Source of the DNA: Clostridiales bacterium
Lineage (GTDB): Bacteria > Bacillota > Clostridia > Oscillospirales > Oscillospiraceae
Direction of reading: 5' to 3'
Length of the DNA: 21,000 bases
NCBI GenBank assembly: GCA_009774055.1
Contig: VSNB01000020.1
Location: 1-21,000 of the forward strand
Below are positions 13,472-21,000 of the stretch, in pieces. Every line of letters begins with the position of its first letter. The first letter of the stretch is position 1. The notes beneath the pieces were generated by a model. The model worked only from the letters and a program-made list of their open reading frames with translations, did not search any database and had not been told where the DNA came from. Made by a program: the position numbers and the translations under genes.

Positions 13472-15443
13472 TGAAGGTAATCACCTCGTCCCTCCACAGC
13501 TGGTCGGCGGCATAGATCCGCAGCCGGTGGTCCCCGGCCGTCGCGTCCAGGTTCATCTGGAGGGGGCCGACGGTAACGGAGTAGTCCCCGGAGACGTAAC
13601 TGTCGAACACCGGCGTATCGTCCAGGAATATCTGCACCAGCACCTGGTCCGGACTGTAGGGCACGTCGAAGGAGATGGGGTACTGGATCAGCTTCTGCCC
13701 GTCGCTGTAGGTGAAATGGACGGTGCTCCCCTGGAGCACGTCCGCCCCGGTGGGCTCGCTCTGGGTCAGGACGGTGCCCTCAAGCTTGGCACTCTCCACC
13801 TTCTCAAACTCCGGCACCAGATTCAAAAGGGTCATCTGTTCCTGGACCCACTCCACAGTCTGCCCCTCGCAGGAAACCATGACGGAATATTTGGGCTCCG
13901 GCCCCTTGCTGACCACCAGCGTCACGGTATCCCCCTCCTGGAGCATGGTGTCCGCCACGGGGTCGGTGCGGATCACATGGCCGGCCTCAATCTCGTCATG
14001 GAACTCCTCCTCCGGGGCCTCCACGATGTTCAGGCGCAGCTCGCTGAGGCCCTTGGTCTGCTGGATGCGCAGCTTGGCGGTCCGGGCCTCCTCCCCCACC
14101 ACGTTCAGCATGGCGCCGGACCGGGGGCCGTTGCTGATGGTGACGTTGATCTCGATCAGATCGCCGTTGAAGCTCTTCAGCACCCGCTCCGCCTCGGGCA
14201 TTTGGCGGATGATCTGGCCTTCCGGGAATTCTGTGCTATACTCGTGGCCAGCCTCCACGATGTCAAAAATCCCCTTGACGGTATCCATCTTCTCCACGTC
14301 CTCCACCGTATGGCCCACCACGAGGGGCACGATGTATTCGGGAATCTCCTCCTGCTGGAAGCTGTCCATGATGCTGTTGTACAGCCGGGTAGCGCCGAAC
14401 CATCCCGCGCCGGCAATGATCAGAATCAGCAGCAGGATCTTCCACCAGTTACTCCTCGGACGCTCGTACTCCTCGTCCTCGTCATCCTCCTCATAGCGGG
14501 AGGGCGTATAATGATTCTGTTTCGTTCTGGTCACCCCCGTGTTGGGAAGATAGCGGGTGGGCTCGTCCGTCCGTCCCGTCTCCCGCCGCAGCTCCTCGGC
14601 AGAATACTCGAAATTGATGTTGGGGTCCTTTCGGAATGCCTCCAGGTCGGCGAGCATCCCGTCGGCAGTGGAGTACCGCTTGTTCCGGTCCGGGGCCATG
14701 GCCTTCATGCAGATTTGCTCCAGAGCCTCGGGGATCTCCGGGTCGATCTCCCGGGGACTGAGGGGCACGGCGCTGAAATGCTGAATGGCTACGCTCACCG
14801 GGTCCGCGCCGTCAAAGGGCAGGCGGCTGGTCAGCATTTCATAGAGCACCACGCCGGCAGAGTAGATGTCGCTGCGGTTGTCGGTGTAGTCCCCCTTGGC
14901 CTGCTCGGGGGAGATATAGTGGACGGAGCCGATGGCCTCATTGGAGGGGTTGGAGCCGTTGGAAAGAAAGGCAATGCCGAAATCCGTCACCTTCACCGTG
15001 CCGTCCCGGAGAACCATAATATTCTGGGGCTTGATGTCCCGGTGGACGATGCCCCGGCTGTGTGCGTGACTGAGGCCCTTCATGATCTGGGTGATAAAGT
15101 GCAGAGCCTCCGGCCAGTTGAGCTTCCCCCGCCGCTCCATATACTGCTTGAGTGTGATGCCGTCGATGAGCTCCATGACGATATAGTCCATGTCCCCCCG
15201 GCGGCTGACGTCGTATACCGCCATAATGTTGGGATGGCTGAGCATGGCAACGGCCTGGGACTCGTCGTGGAACCGGCGGCGGAACTCTGCGTCCTCACTG
15301 AGATCCTTTTTCAGCATTTTGATGGCCACCATCCGGTTGAGCCTGTGGCACTTGGCCTTGAACACCACCGCCATGCCTCCGGTCCCAATGACCTCCAGGA
15401 TCTCATAGCGGTTATCCAGCATCTTTCCTATGTATCGTTCCAT
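13464..15443 (-). CDS. prkC: PASTA-domain Ser/Thr protein kinase (PrkC/PknB)
   Basis: A 659-residue membrane kinase. The cytosolic Hanks-type domain (about residues 11-270) has the glycine loop GTGGMAVVF, Lys42, catalytic HRDIKPQN at 134-141 and DFG at 154-156. An acidic juxtamembrane stretch at 318-328 precedes one transmembrane helix at about 334-354. Three extracellular PASTA repeats follow (about 371-440, 445-513 and 519-580), then a further beta-rich C-terminal segment of about 80 residues. PASTA repeats sense muropeptides or lipid II in cell-wall, growth and spore-germination signalling. The ATG at 15443 has AAGGAA nine bases upstream; a TTG two codons earlier is too close to it. It lies 19 bases behind its cognate phosphatase gene. 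Confidence 0.95.
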   Translation of the reverse strand: MERYIGKMLDNRYEILEVIGTGGMAVVFKAKCHRLNRMVAIKMLKKDLSEDAEFRRRFHDESQAVAMLSHPNIMAVYDVSRRGDMDYIVMELIDGITLKQYMERRGKLNWPEALHFITQIMKGLSHAHSRGIVHRDIKPQNIMVLRDGTVKVTDFGIAFLSNGSNPSNEAIGSVHYISPEQAKGDYTDNRSDIYSAGVVLYEMLTSRLPFDGADPVSVAIQHFSAVPLSPREIDPEIPEALEQICMKAMAPDRNKRYSTADGMLADLEAFRKDPNINFEYSAEELRRETGRTDEPTRYLPNTGVTRTKQNHYTPSRYEEDDEDEEYERPRSNWWKILLLILIIAGAGWFGATRLYNSIMDSFQQEEIPEYIVPLVVGHTVEDVEKMDTVKGIFDIVEAGHEYSTEFPEGQIIRQMPEAERVLKSFNGDLIEINVTISNGPRSGAMLNVVGEEARTAKLRIQQTKGLSELRLNIVEAPEEEFHDEIEAGHVIRTDPVADTMLQEGDTVTLVVSKGPEPKYSVMVSCEGQTVEWVQEQMTLLNLVPEFEKVESAKLEGTVLTQSEPTGADVLQGSTVHFTYSDGQKLIQYPISFDVPYSPDQVLVQIFLDDTPVFDSYVSGDYSVTVGPLQMNLDATAGDHRLRIYAADQLWRDEVITFSE

Positions 15444-15462
15444 AGTCAAGCGTTCCTTTCTT

Positions 15463-16203
15463 TCACTGCCGGCGCAGCAGCACGGCGGTCACATTGTCCG
15501 GCGCGCCCTGGCTTTTTGCCAGCGCCAGCAGGCGGTCCAGGCACTGGTTGTCCTCCGTGCCCCGGAGGATTTCATCGGCCAGCTCCTGGTCCGTCACTGT
15601 CCCGGTGAGGCCGTCGGTACACAGCAGCAGGCAGTCCCCCTGCTCCAGGGAAACCCGGTAGCTGTCGCTGTCTGCCTCCCGGTCCGGGCCCAGGGCCCGG
15701 GTGATGAGGTTCCGGTTGGGGTGCCGGCGGGCTTCCTCCTCGGTGATGCTCCCCTGCTCCACCAAACGCTCCACCACGGAGTGGTCCCGGGTAATCCGGG
15801 AAATGCCGCCGTTGTGGACCAGATAGGCCCGGCTGTCTCCCACATTGTCCAGCAGAGCCTCCCCCTCCCGGACAACGGCGGAAACCAGGGTGGTGCCCAT
15901 GCCCCGCAGGCCCTCCTCCGAGCAGGAGCGCTCATAGACGGCGGCGTTGGCCTCCGCCACAGCGAAAGCCGTCACCTCCCGCACCTGCTCCCAGTCCATC
16001 TCCCGCCGGAGGTTTCCCCGGCAGGCGGAGAGAAAGGCGTCCACCGCCAGCCGGCTGGCCAGACGGCCTCCCCCGGGTCCGCCCATACCGTCACAGACCA
16101 CGCATATGGTGAAGCCGGTTTCCTCTCCGGCATAGACGGCGTAGGCATCCTGGTTCTCCCGCCGTACCAGCCCGATGTCTGTCATGCCCCATACGTTCAT
16201 CAT
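15463..16203 (-). CDS. prpC: PP2C-type Ser/Thr protein phosphatase
   Basis: A 246-residue PPM-family metal-dependent phosphatase of normal length. The metal-binding and catalytic motifs are visible in order: RRENQDA near the N-terminus, VCDGMGG near residue 38, DNVGDSRAY, DGLTGTVTDQE, and the C-terminal GAPDNVTAVLL. It reverses phosphorylation by the adjacent PASTA kinase. The ATG overlaps the rlmN stop codon (ATGA), indicating translational coupling. It is soluble, with no membrane segment. Confidence 0.95.
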   Translation of the reverse strand: MMNVWGMTDIGLVRRENQDAYAVYAGEETGFTICVVCDGMGGPGGGRLASRLAVDAFLSACRGNLRREMDWEQVREVTAFAVAEANAAVYERSCSEEGLRGMGTTLVSAVVREGEALLDNVGDSRAYLVHNGGISRITRDHSVVERLVEQGSITEEEARRHPNRNLITRALGPDREADSDSYRVSLEQGDCLLLCTDGLTGTVTDQELADEILRGTEDNQCLDRLLALAKSQGAPDNVTAVLLRRQ

Positions 16204-17243
16204 TTTTCCCGCTCCTCTCTCCCCTGCTCCATGGCCTTCCGCCGCAGCTGGCCGCAGCTGGCGTCGATGTCGCCGCCCAGGCTGCGCCGCACGGTGGCGG
16301 TGACCCCCTGGCGTTCCAGCCGCTGCTGAAACTGCCGCACCCGGCGGCTGGGCTTCAGCGGGCTCTCGGCCACATCGTTGAGGGGGATCAGATTTACATG
16401 CCCCGGCATGCCCCGGAGCTTTTTTACGATCAGGTCCGCCTGCCAGTCCGCATCGTTGACGCCGTCGATCATGGCGTACTCAAAGCTGATGCGGCGGCCG
16501 GTTTTATCGAAATAGCCGTGGCATGCCTCAAACAACTCGTCCACGCCGTAAGCCCGGTTCACCGGCATGATCCGGCTGCGGGTTTCCCCGTCAGGCGCGT
16601 GGAGGGACACCGACAGCGTCAGCTGCAGCTCCAGCTCCCCCAGGCGTCGGATGCCGGGAATCAGGCCGCAGGTGGACAGGCTGATGTGCCGCATGCCGAT
16701 GTTCAGCCCCAGCAGGTGGTTCACCAACTCCAGAAACCGCAGGACGTTGTCGAAGTTGTCCAGAGGTTCCCCGATGCCCATGAGGACGATGTTGGAGACT
16801 GGCACGCCCCCGTCCGCCTGGGCGAAGATCACCTGCTCCAGCATTTCTCCCGGCGACAGATCCCGGACCTTGCCCCCCAGGGTGGAGGCGCAGAAGGCGC
16901 ACCCCATGCGGCATCCCACCTGGCTGGAAATGCAGACGGTGTTGCCGTGGCGGTAGCGCATGAGCACCGTCTCAATGCAGTTGCCATCGTGGAGCTCCCA
17001 CAGGTACTTGATGGTGCCGTCCATCCGGGACACCTGTTTCCGGGCCGCAGTCAGACCGCTCACCCGGTACGTCCTCGCCAGCCTCTCCCGGAGGGGCTTC
17101 GATATGTCGCTCATTTCATCAAAGGAGCGGACGCCCCGGTGAAGCCAGGTAAATACCTGCTTCCCCCGGAAGGCTGGCTCCCCCATGTCCCGCAGAGCCG
17201 CCGTCAGCTCCTCCAAGGTCATGGACCGTATGTCTATTCCCAT
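16200..17243 (-). CDS. rlmN: Dual-specificity RNA methyltransferase RlmN
   Basis: A 347-residue radical-SAM enzyme that methylates C2 of A2503 in 23S rRNA and A37 in some tRNAs. The radical-SAM cluster motif is CRMGCAFC, with cysteines 111, 115 and 118. GIGEPLDN follows, and the conserved resolving Cys330 lies in ASCGQL at the C-terminus. The chosen start (MGIDIRSM at 17243) lies within the last ten bases of rsmB and has AGGAA a few bases upstream. A longer 376-residue frame exists, but its extra residues overlap rsmB and resemble no family member. Confidence 0.95.
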   Translation of the reverse strand: MGIDIRSMTLEELTAALRDMGEPAFRGKQVFTWLHRGVRSFDEMSDISKPLRERLARTYRVSGLTAARKQVSRMDGTIKYLWELHDGNCIETVLMRYRHGNTVCISSQVGCRMGCAFCASTLGGKVRDLSPGEMLEQVIFAQADGGVPVSNIVLMGIGEPLDNFDNVLRFLELVNHLLGLNIGMRHISLSTCGLIPGIRRLGELELQLTLSVSLHAPDGETRSRIMPVNRAYGVDELFEACHGYFDKTGRRISFEYAMIDGVNDADWQADLIVKKLRGMPGHVNLIPLNDVAESPLKPSRRVRQFQQRLERQGVTATVRRSLGGDIDASCGQLRRKAMEQGREEREK

Positions 17244-18556
17244 GATTTCCTCATCTTGCAGATGTAAAAGCCGTCCGTCCCGTGGCGCTGGGGCCACAAT
17301 GTCAGGCTTCCGTCGTTTTCTTCCACCCATCCCGGCAGAGCAAAGCTCTCCCGGTGAAACGCTGCGTGATCAGCCAAAAAAGCGTCCGTCACGCCCCGAT
17401 TCTCCTCCGTCAAAATCGTACAGGTGGCGTACAGCAGGGTCCCGCCGGGCTTCACATACCGGGCGGCGTTTTCCAGGATGGCGCTCTGCACCCTAGGCAG
17501 GCCCGCCAATTGGGCGGGGTCCTTGTAGCGGATGTCCGGCTTCTTCCGGATGATCCCCAGCCCCGAACAAGGCACATCGCACAGCACCGCGTCAAAGCCT
17601 TCCAGCCACTCCTCCCGGGTTTCCCGTCCGTCCGCCAGCTCCGTGCGGATGCAGGCCAGTCCCAGCCGCTCCGCCCCGTTTTCCATGAGGGCAAGCTTGT
17701 GGCGGTGGATGTCACAGGCAACGATCTCCCCCCGGTCCTCCATGAGCATCGCGGCGGCGAACGACTTCCCTCCCGGTGCGGCGCACACGTCCAGCATCCG
17801 GTCCCCGGGCTTCACTCCCGCCGCCAGCGCAGCCGCCCTGGCAGCGGCGTCCTGGACCTGGAACCAGCCCTTCTGAAAGGCGGGCATGGCCTCCAGGCTT
17901 CCCCCTCCGGACAGCAGCCAGCAGTCCGGCAGCCAGGAATGAGGCGTCAGGGCCGCCTGGTCCGCCGTCAGGCTCGCGGTCAGCTGGTCCGCGCCGCACC
18001 GCAGGGGATTGCGCTGTATGACGGTGGGCGCCGCCTCGTTATCCAGCCTGAGGTACTCCTCCGCCTCCCCGTCCCCAAGCAGCTCCACCAGTCGCCGGAC
18101 CAGCCACTCCGGGTGGCTGTACCGCAGGGCCAGATACCCTGCCCGGTCCCGGCCGGGAATCTCCGGCAGACGCTCCTTCTCCCGGCTCAGTCGCCGGAGG
18201 ACGGCGTTGACCAGGCCGGAGGCCCGCTGCCGCTTCTTCCGCTTCACCAGCTCCACGCTCTCGTCCACGGCGGCGCTGTCCGGCACCCGGTCCATATACA
18301 GAATCTGGTAGGCCCCCAGACGGAGCACATCCCGGATAAAGGGCTCCAACGCGTCAAATGCCTGGGTACAGCAGGCGTCCAGGTAAAAATCCAGCAGCGC
18401 ACGGTTCTGCAGCACGCCGTATGCCAGCCGGGACGCCAGCGCCGCCTCCCGCCGGTCCAGGTCCCGGCAGGCCGTTTTCAAATGGTTGTCCGACCAGGCG
18501 TCCAGCCGCCGGCAGGCGGTCAGCGTCTCCAGAGCCGCCTCCCTGCCCCCGGCCAT
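17234..18556 (-). CDS. rsmB: 16S rRNA (cytosine-967-C5)-methyltransferase RsmB
   Basis: A 440-residue protein with an N-terminal NusB-like RNA-binding domain (about 5-130) and a C-terminal Rossmann methyltransferase domain. SAM-binding DVCAAPGGKS is at 256-265, motif IV DVPCSG has C330, and motif VI YATCT contains the catalytic C379. It transfers a methyl group to C5 of C967 in 16S rRNA. The ATG overlaps the stop codon of the preceding gene by one base (TGATG). Length and domain order are normal. Confidence 0.95.
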   Translation of the reverse strand: MAGGREAALETLTACRRLDAWSDNHLKTACRDLDRREAALASRLAYGVLQNRALLDFYLDACCTQAFDALEPFIRDVLRLGAYQILYMDRVPDSAAVDESVELVKRKKRQRASGLVNAVLRRLSREKERLPEIPGRDRAGYLALRYSHPEWLVRRLVELLGDGEAEEYLRLDNEAAPTVIQRNPLRCGADQLTASLTADQAALTPHSWLPDCWLLSGGGSLEAMPAFQKGWFQVQDAAARAAALAAGVKPGDRMLDVCAAPGGKSFAAAMLMEDRGEIVACDIHRHKLALMENGAERLGLACIRTELADGRETREEWLEGFDAVLCDVPCSGLGIIRKKPDIRYKDPAQLAGLPRVQSAILENAARYVKPGGTLLYATCTILTEENRGVTDAFLADHAAFHRESFALPGWVEENDGSLTLWPQRHGTDGFYICKMRKSWE

Positions 18557-19257
18557 CAGCGGCGCCCCCTGTCGTTCCGCCCGGCGAAGATGAGCAGATA
18601 CCGCAGCAGCTGCAGCAGACTCATCAGTAGCGCCGCCACATAGGTTAGCGCGGCGGCGGTGAGGACCTTCCTGGCCCCCTTCCGCTCGTCCTCATCCAGG
18701 AGCTGGGTCCCGTCAATGGTCCCCAGAGCCCGGGCGGAGGCGTCAAACTCCACCGGCAAAGTCACCAGCTGAAACAGCGTCGTCAGGCTGAAAAGCGCAA
18801 TGCCAATGAGAAACAGCGGCTGGGAGTACATCACCATCCCCAGCATCAGCGCGACAAAGGCAAACTGAGAACCGAACTGGGTCACCGGAATGATGGCGGA
18901 ACGAATCCGCACTGGCCCGTATCCCATGGCATACTGTACCGCATGGCCCGCCTCATGAGCCGCCACGCCCACCGCCGCCACCGTGGCGGCGTTATACACC
19001 GGCTCGGAGAGGTAGATGGTGTTGTCCCGGGGATCGTAATGGTCCGTCAGCTTCCCCCGGCAGGGCCGGATGGCAACGTCATGAACGCCGTGGACCCGCA
19101 GGACCTCATAGGCCGCCTGGGCCCCGGTGACACCCCGGTGGTTGCGGTCCCGGCTGTACCGTCCAAAGCTGGAGCTGACCTTTATCTGGGCGTACACGGA
19201 GAGGATCAGCACCGGGATCAGGAGAATCCAATAAATAGTATCGTAATAAAATGGCAT
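18556..19257 (-). CDS. yugP: YugP-family zinc metallopeptidase
   Basis: A 233-residue membrane protein of the neutral zinc metallopeptidase 2 family (YugP). It has a first helix at about residues 7-23, the zinc motif HEAGH at 101-105 preceded by NAATVAAVGVAA, and hydrophobic helices at about 125-165 and 208-225. The cellular substrate is unknown. AAGGAA lies about eight bases before the ATG at 19257. It is usually found between fmt and rsmB in Clostridia, as here, so its job may be linked to protein maturation, but that is only an inference from position. Confidence 0.9.
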   Translation of the reverse strand: MPFYYDTIYWILLIPVLILSVYAQIKVSSSFGRYSRDRNHRGVTGAQAAYEVLRVHGVHDVAIRPCRGKLTDHYDPRDNTIYLSEPVYNAATVAAVGVAAHEAGHAVQYAMGYGPVRIRSAIIPVTQFGSQFAFVALMLGMVMYSQPLFLIGIALFSLTTLFQLVTLPVEFDASARALGTIDGTQLLDEDERKGARKVLTAAALTYVAALLMSLLQLLRYLLIFAGRNDRGRR

Positions 19258-19289
19258 AATTCATTCCTTATGTTCCACAAACCAAAGGT

Positions 19290-20207
19290 CTACAGCCGGA
19301 TCGGGCGGCCCCGCAGATAGTCGGCAGCGGCCATGCGTCTGCCGCCGTCGGCCTGAAGCTCGGTAATCACCAAAGCCCTTCCATCCCCGCAGGCCACGGC
19401 GATGCCGTCCTTGTCCGCGGAAAGGATCGTCCCCGGCGCTTTCCCGGCGCTCTCCCCCACATGGGCTCGGAACACCTTCCAGCGCACCCCCGCCACATCA
19501 GTGACCGCACAGGGCCAGGGAATCAGCCCCCGGACCTGATTGGCCAGAACCCGGGCCGGCTTCTCCCAGTCCAGCGGCGACATTTCCCGGGAAAGCATGG
19601 CGGCGTATTGATACTGGGGACCGTAAACCTGCGGCGTCCGGGGGGCCTCCCCCCGCTCCAGCAGGGTCAAGGCTTCGCTGGCGGCCTCGCCTCCCAGCTC
19701 CGCCAAGCGGTCGTAGAGCTGTCCCGCGTCCTCCTGGGGATCAATAGTGGTCTTCTTTGCCAGCAGAATATCCCCGGCATCCAGTTCCGCCGCCATATAC
19801 TGAATGGTAACGCCGGTTTCCTCATCCCCGTTCAGGATCGCCCAGTTGATCGGCGCGGCTCCCCGGTACTGGGGCAGCAGCGAGGAGTGGACGTTGATGA
19901 TCGCCGTCCTGGGAATATCCAGCAGCGCCTGGGGCAGCAGCTTCCCATAAGCGGCCACCACGATCACATCGGGCTCCATCGTCCGCAGCTCCTCCAAAAC
20001 CGCCTCATCCCGGCAGGACGCCGGCTGATAAACGGGAATATCCTGTGTAACGGCATATTCCTTTACAGGTGTTGGCGTCAGCTTCATCCCGCGATTCTTC
20101 GGCTTATCCGGCTGGGTATAAACCGCCGCGACCTCCCAGTGGTCCTCCACCAGCCGCCGCAGGACGGACACCGCGAAAGCCGGGGCTCCCATAAACACCA
20201 CGCGCAT
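19290..20207 (-). CDS. fmt: Methionyl-tRNA formyltransferase
   Basis: A 305-residue enzyme that uses 10-formyl-tetrahydrofolate to formylate Met-tRNAfMet before translation initiation. The N-terminal formyltransferase domain has FMGAPAFAVSVL at the start, INVHSSLLPQYRGAAPI with catalytic N105 and H107, and LDAGD with D146. The C-terminal OB-like tRNA-binding domain begins near residue 205 (GLIPWPCAVT). The start ATG is three bases behind the def stop codon, and its ribosome binding site GGGAGG lies inside def. Confidence 0.96.
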   Translation of the reverse strand: MRVVFMGAPAFAVSVLRRLVEDHWEVAAVYTQPDKPKNRGMKLTPTPVKEYAVTQDIPVYQPASCRDEAVLEELRTMEPDVIVVAAYGKLLPQALLDIPRTAIINVHSSLLPQYRGAAPINWAILNGDEETGVTIQYMAAELDAGDILLAKKTTIDPQEDAGQLYDRLAELGGEAASEALTLLERGEAPRTPQVYGPQYQYAAMLSREMSPLDWEKPARVLANQVRGLIPWPCAVTDVAGVRWKVFRAHVGESAGKAPGTILSADKDGIAVACGDGRALVITELQADGGRRMAAADYLRGRPIRL

Positions 20208-20210
20208 AGA

Positions 20211-20717
20211 TTACCGCTCCTCCCTTCCGGCTTCCTCCGCCTCAAAGTAGGCTTCCAGCTCCTCATCCGAGAGGAAGTGGTCAATGTGTTCCACATAGAG
20301 GTGTCCGTCCAAGTGCTCGATCTCATGGCAGAAACAGCGGGCGGTCAGTTCCTCCCTCTCCGCCTCGAACCAATTTCCGAAACGATCCTGGGCCCGGATC
20401 TTCACCCAGGAGGGGCGCGTGACCATGCCCCACTTTCCCGGGACGCTGAGGCATCCTTCGGGGCCCGTCTGCTCCCCGGACTGCTCCAGGATTTCCGGAT
20501 TCACCAGCTCCAGCATCTTGTCATCGTCGTCCACGACGATGACCGCCCGGCGGAGAACGCCCACCTGCGGAGCAGCCAGTCCCGCCCCCTGGGCTTCCTC
20601 CAAGGTTTCCTTCATGTCGTCCAGCAGGTCGTGGAGCCTTTTGTTGAAATCCGTGACCTGGCGGCATTTTTTGCTCAGGCGGTCATCCCCTTGGGTAACG
20701 ATATTTCTGATTGCCAT
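20211..20717 (-). CDS. def: Peptide deformylase
   Basis: A 168-residue metalloenzyme that removes the formyl group from nascent proteins. All three motifs are present: GAGLAAPQVG at 44-53 (motif I), EGCLSVP at 87-93 with metal ligand C89 (motif II), and HEIEH at 131-135 (motif III, with His in place of the common leading Gln before E-x-x-H numbering). The acidic C-terminal tail after residue 150 is typical of longer Gram-positive members. AAAGGAGG sits about eight bases before the ATG at 20717. It is the first visible gene of the operon; priA, which often precedes it, is not in the window. Confidence 0.96.
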   Translation of the reverse strand: MAIRNIVTQGDDRLSKKCRQVTDFNKRLHDLLDDMKETLEEAQGAGLAAPQVGVLRRAVIVVDDDDKMLELVNPEILEQSGEQTGPEGCLSVPGKWGMVTRPSWVKIRAQDRFGNWFEAEREELTARCFCHEIEHLDGHLYVEHIDHFLSDEELEAYFEAEEAGREER

Positions 20718-21000
20718 CTATTATATCCTCCTTTTAGCGGGGTTAAACTTCTTTTTCAATTGCCGGGCAGTTCCTGCCGCCGCTATGCGGCGGCATTACA
20801 TGTAATCTGCGGCCCTGCGGGCCGCTCCGCTTTTTCTTCTTTCTTCGTTGAAGGATGTTTCGTCCCGCCGCTGCGCGGCGGCGAGCTCTCTTCTTATTTT
20901 ACATTTGCCGCCTCGCCGGCGGCGGGGCCTTCTTTTCGCGCGAGCGAAAAGAAGCAAAAGGTCGCTCAAGGAACTACGTTCCTTGAGAATCCTCCTCCAT
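20718..21000. repeat. Hairpin array upstream of def
   Basis: No gene is visible. Seven perfect palindromes occur in about 210 bases: 20775-20795 (9-bp stem, TAT loop), 20796-20805, 20809-20825 (7 bp, TGC loop), 20865-20881 (7 bp, TGC loop), 20907-20923 (6 bp), 20929-20954 (11 bp, GCGA loop) and 20965-20987 (10 bp, TAC loop). Most loops are three or four bases and no T runs follow. The operon promoter should lie between these hairpins and 20717; only a weak TTGAAA followed by TAAAAG is seen. Confidence 0.65.

Noticed and set aside
13527..15608. A 693-codon plus-strand frame opposite prkC and prpC
   Set aside because: It is antisense to two genes with full catalytic motifs, and its translation has no recognisable domain.
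1..21000. tRNA, rRNA, insertion sequence and prophage genes
   Set aside because: I looked for tRNA-like folds, transposase motifs, integrases and rRNA segments and found none that I could support.

Overview
The window is GC-rich and reads as a spore-forming, Gram-positive Clostridia-type chromosome. It carries spore-coat genes (spoVM and sipL), a PASTA-domain Ser/Thr kinase with its PP2C phosphatase, a class B sortase with an xPKTG cell-wall protein, and lysine and c-di-GMP riboswitches. Gene content and codon use suggest an Oscillospiraceae relative of Flavonifractor, Lawsonibacter or Pseudoflavonifractor. That placement is inference; no rRNA is present to confirm it.

Layout. (1) 110-2971, plus strand: a Cof-type HAD phosphatase, then a promoter, a complete lysine riboswitch with a transcription attenuator, and an NhaC-family transporter that is therefore probably a lysine transporter. 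A bidirectional terminator follows. (2) 3038-4160: a small tail-anchored protein on the minus strand, a hairpin-rich spacer, and a GNAT acetyltransferase broken by two in-frame stop codons. (3) 4172-5935, plus strand: a SagB-type nitroreductase-fold oxidoreductase and an RluA-family pseudouridine synthase. (4) 5980-7813, minus strand: a spore-coat cluster of a 47-aa membrane microprotein, the 24-residue SpoVM and SipL (DUF3794 plus LysM). (5) 7911-12113, minus strand: a class B sortase and a 964-residue sortase-anchored surface protein. The surface protein's roughly 390-nt leader carries two tandem c-di-GMP-I (GEMM-I) riboswitches. (6) 12114-12583: an AT-richer spacer holding a 178-bp imperfect palindrome. 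(7) 12584-20717, minus strand: one tightly packed housekeeping operon, def-fmt-yugP-rsmB-rlmN-prpC-prkC-rsgA, with most junctions overlapping or only a few bases apart. (8) 20718-21000: no gene, only a series of short perfect hairpins.

How the genes work together. The def operon joins N-terminal protein maturation (formylation and deformylation), rRNA methylation, ribosome assembly (RsgA) and Ser/Thr phospho-signalling. SpoVM and SipL both act through SpoIVA at the forespore surface, so their adjacency is functionally sensible. The most notable unit is the surface-protein locus. Two riboswitches in series place a large Cys/His-repeat, beta-helix, isopeptide-type adhesin under c-di-GMP control, beside a sortase able to anchor it. 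The downstream riboswitch lacks a G at a position expected to contact the ligand.
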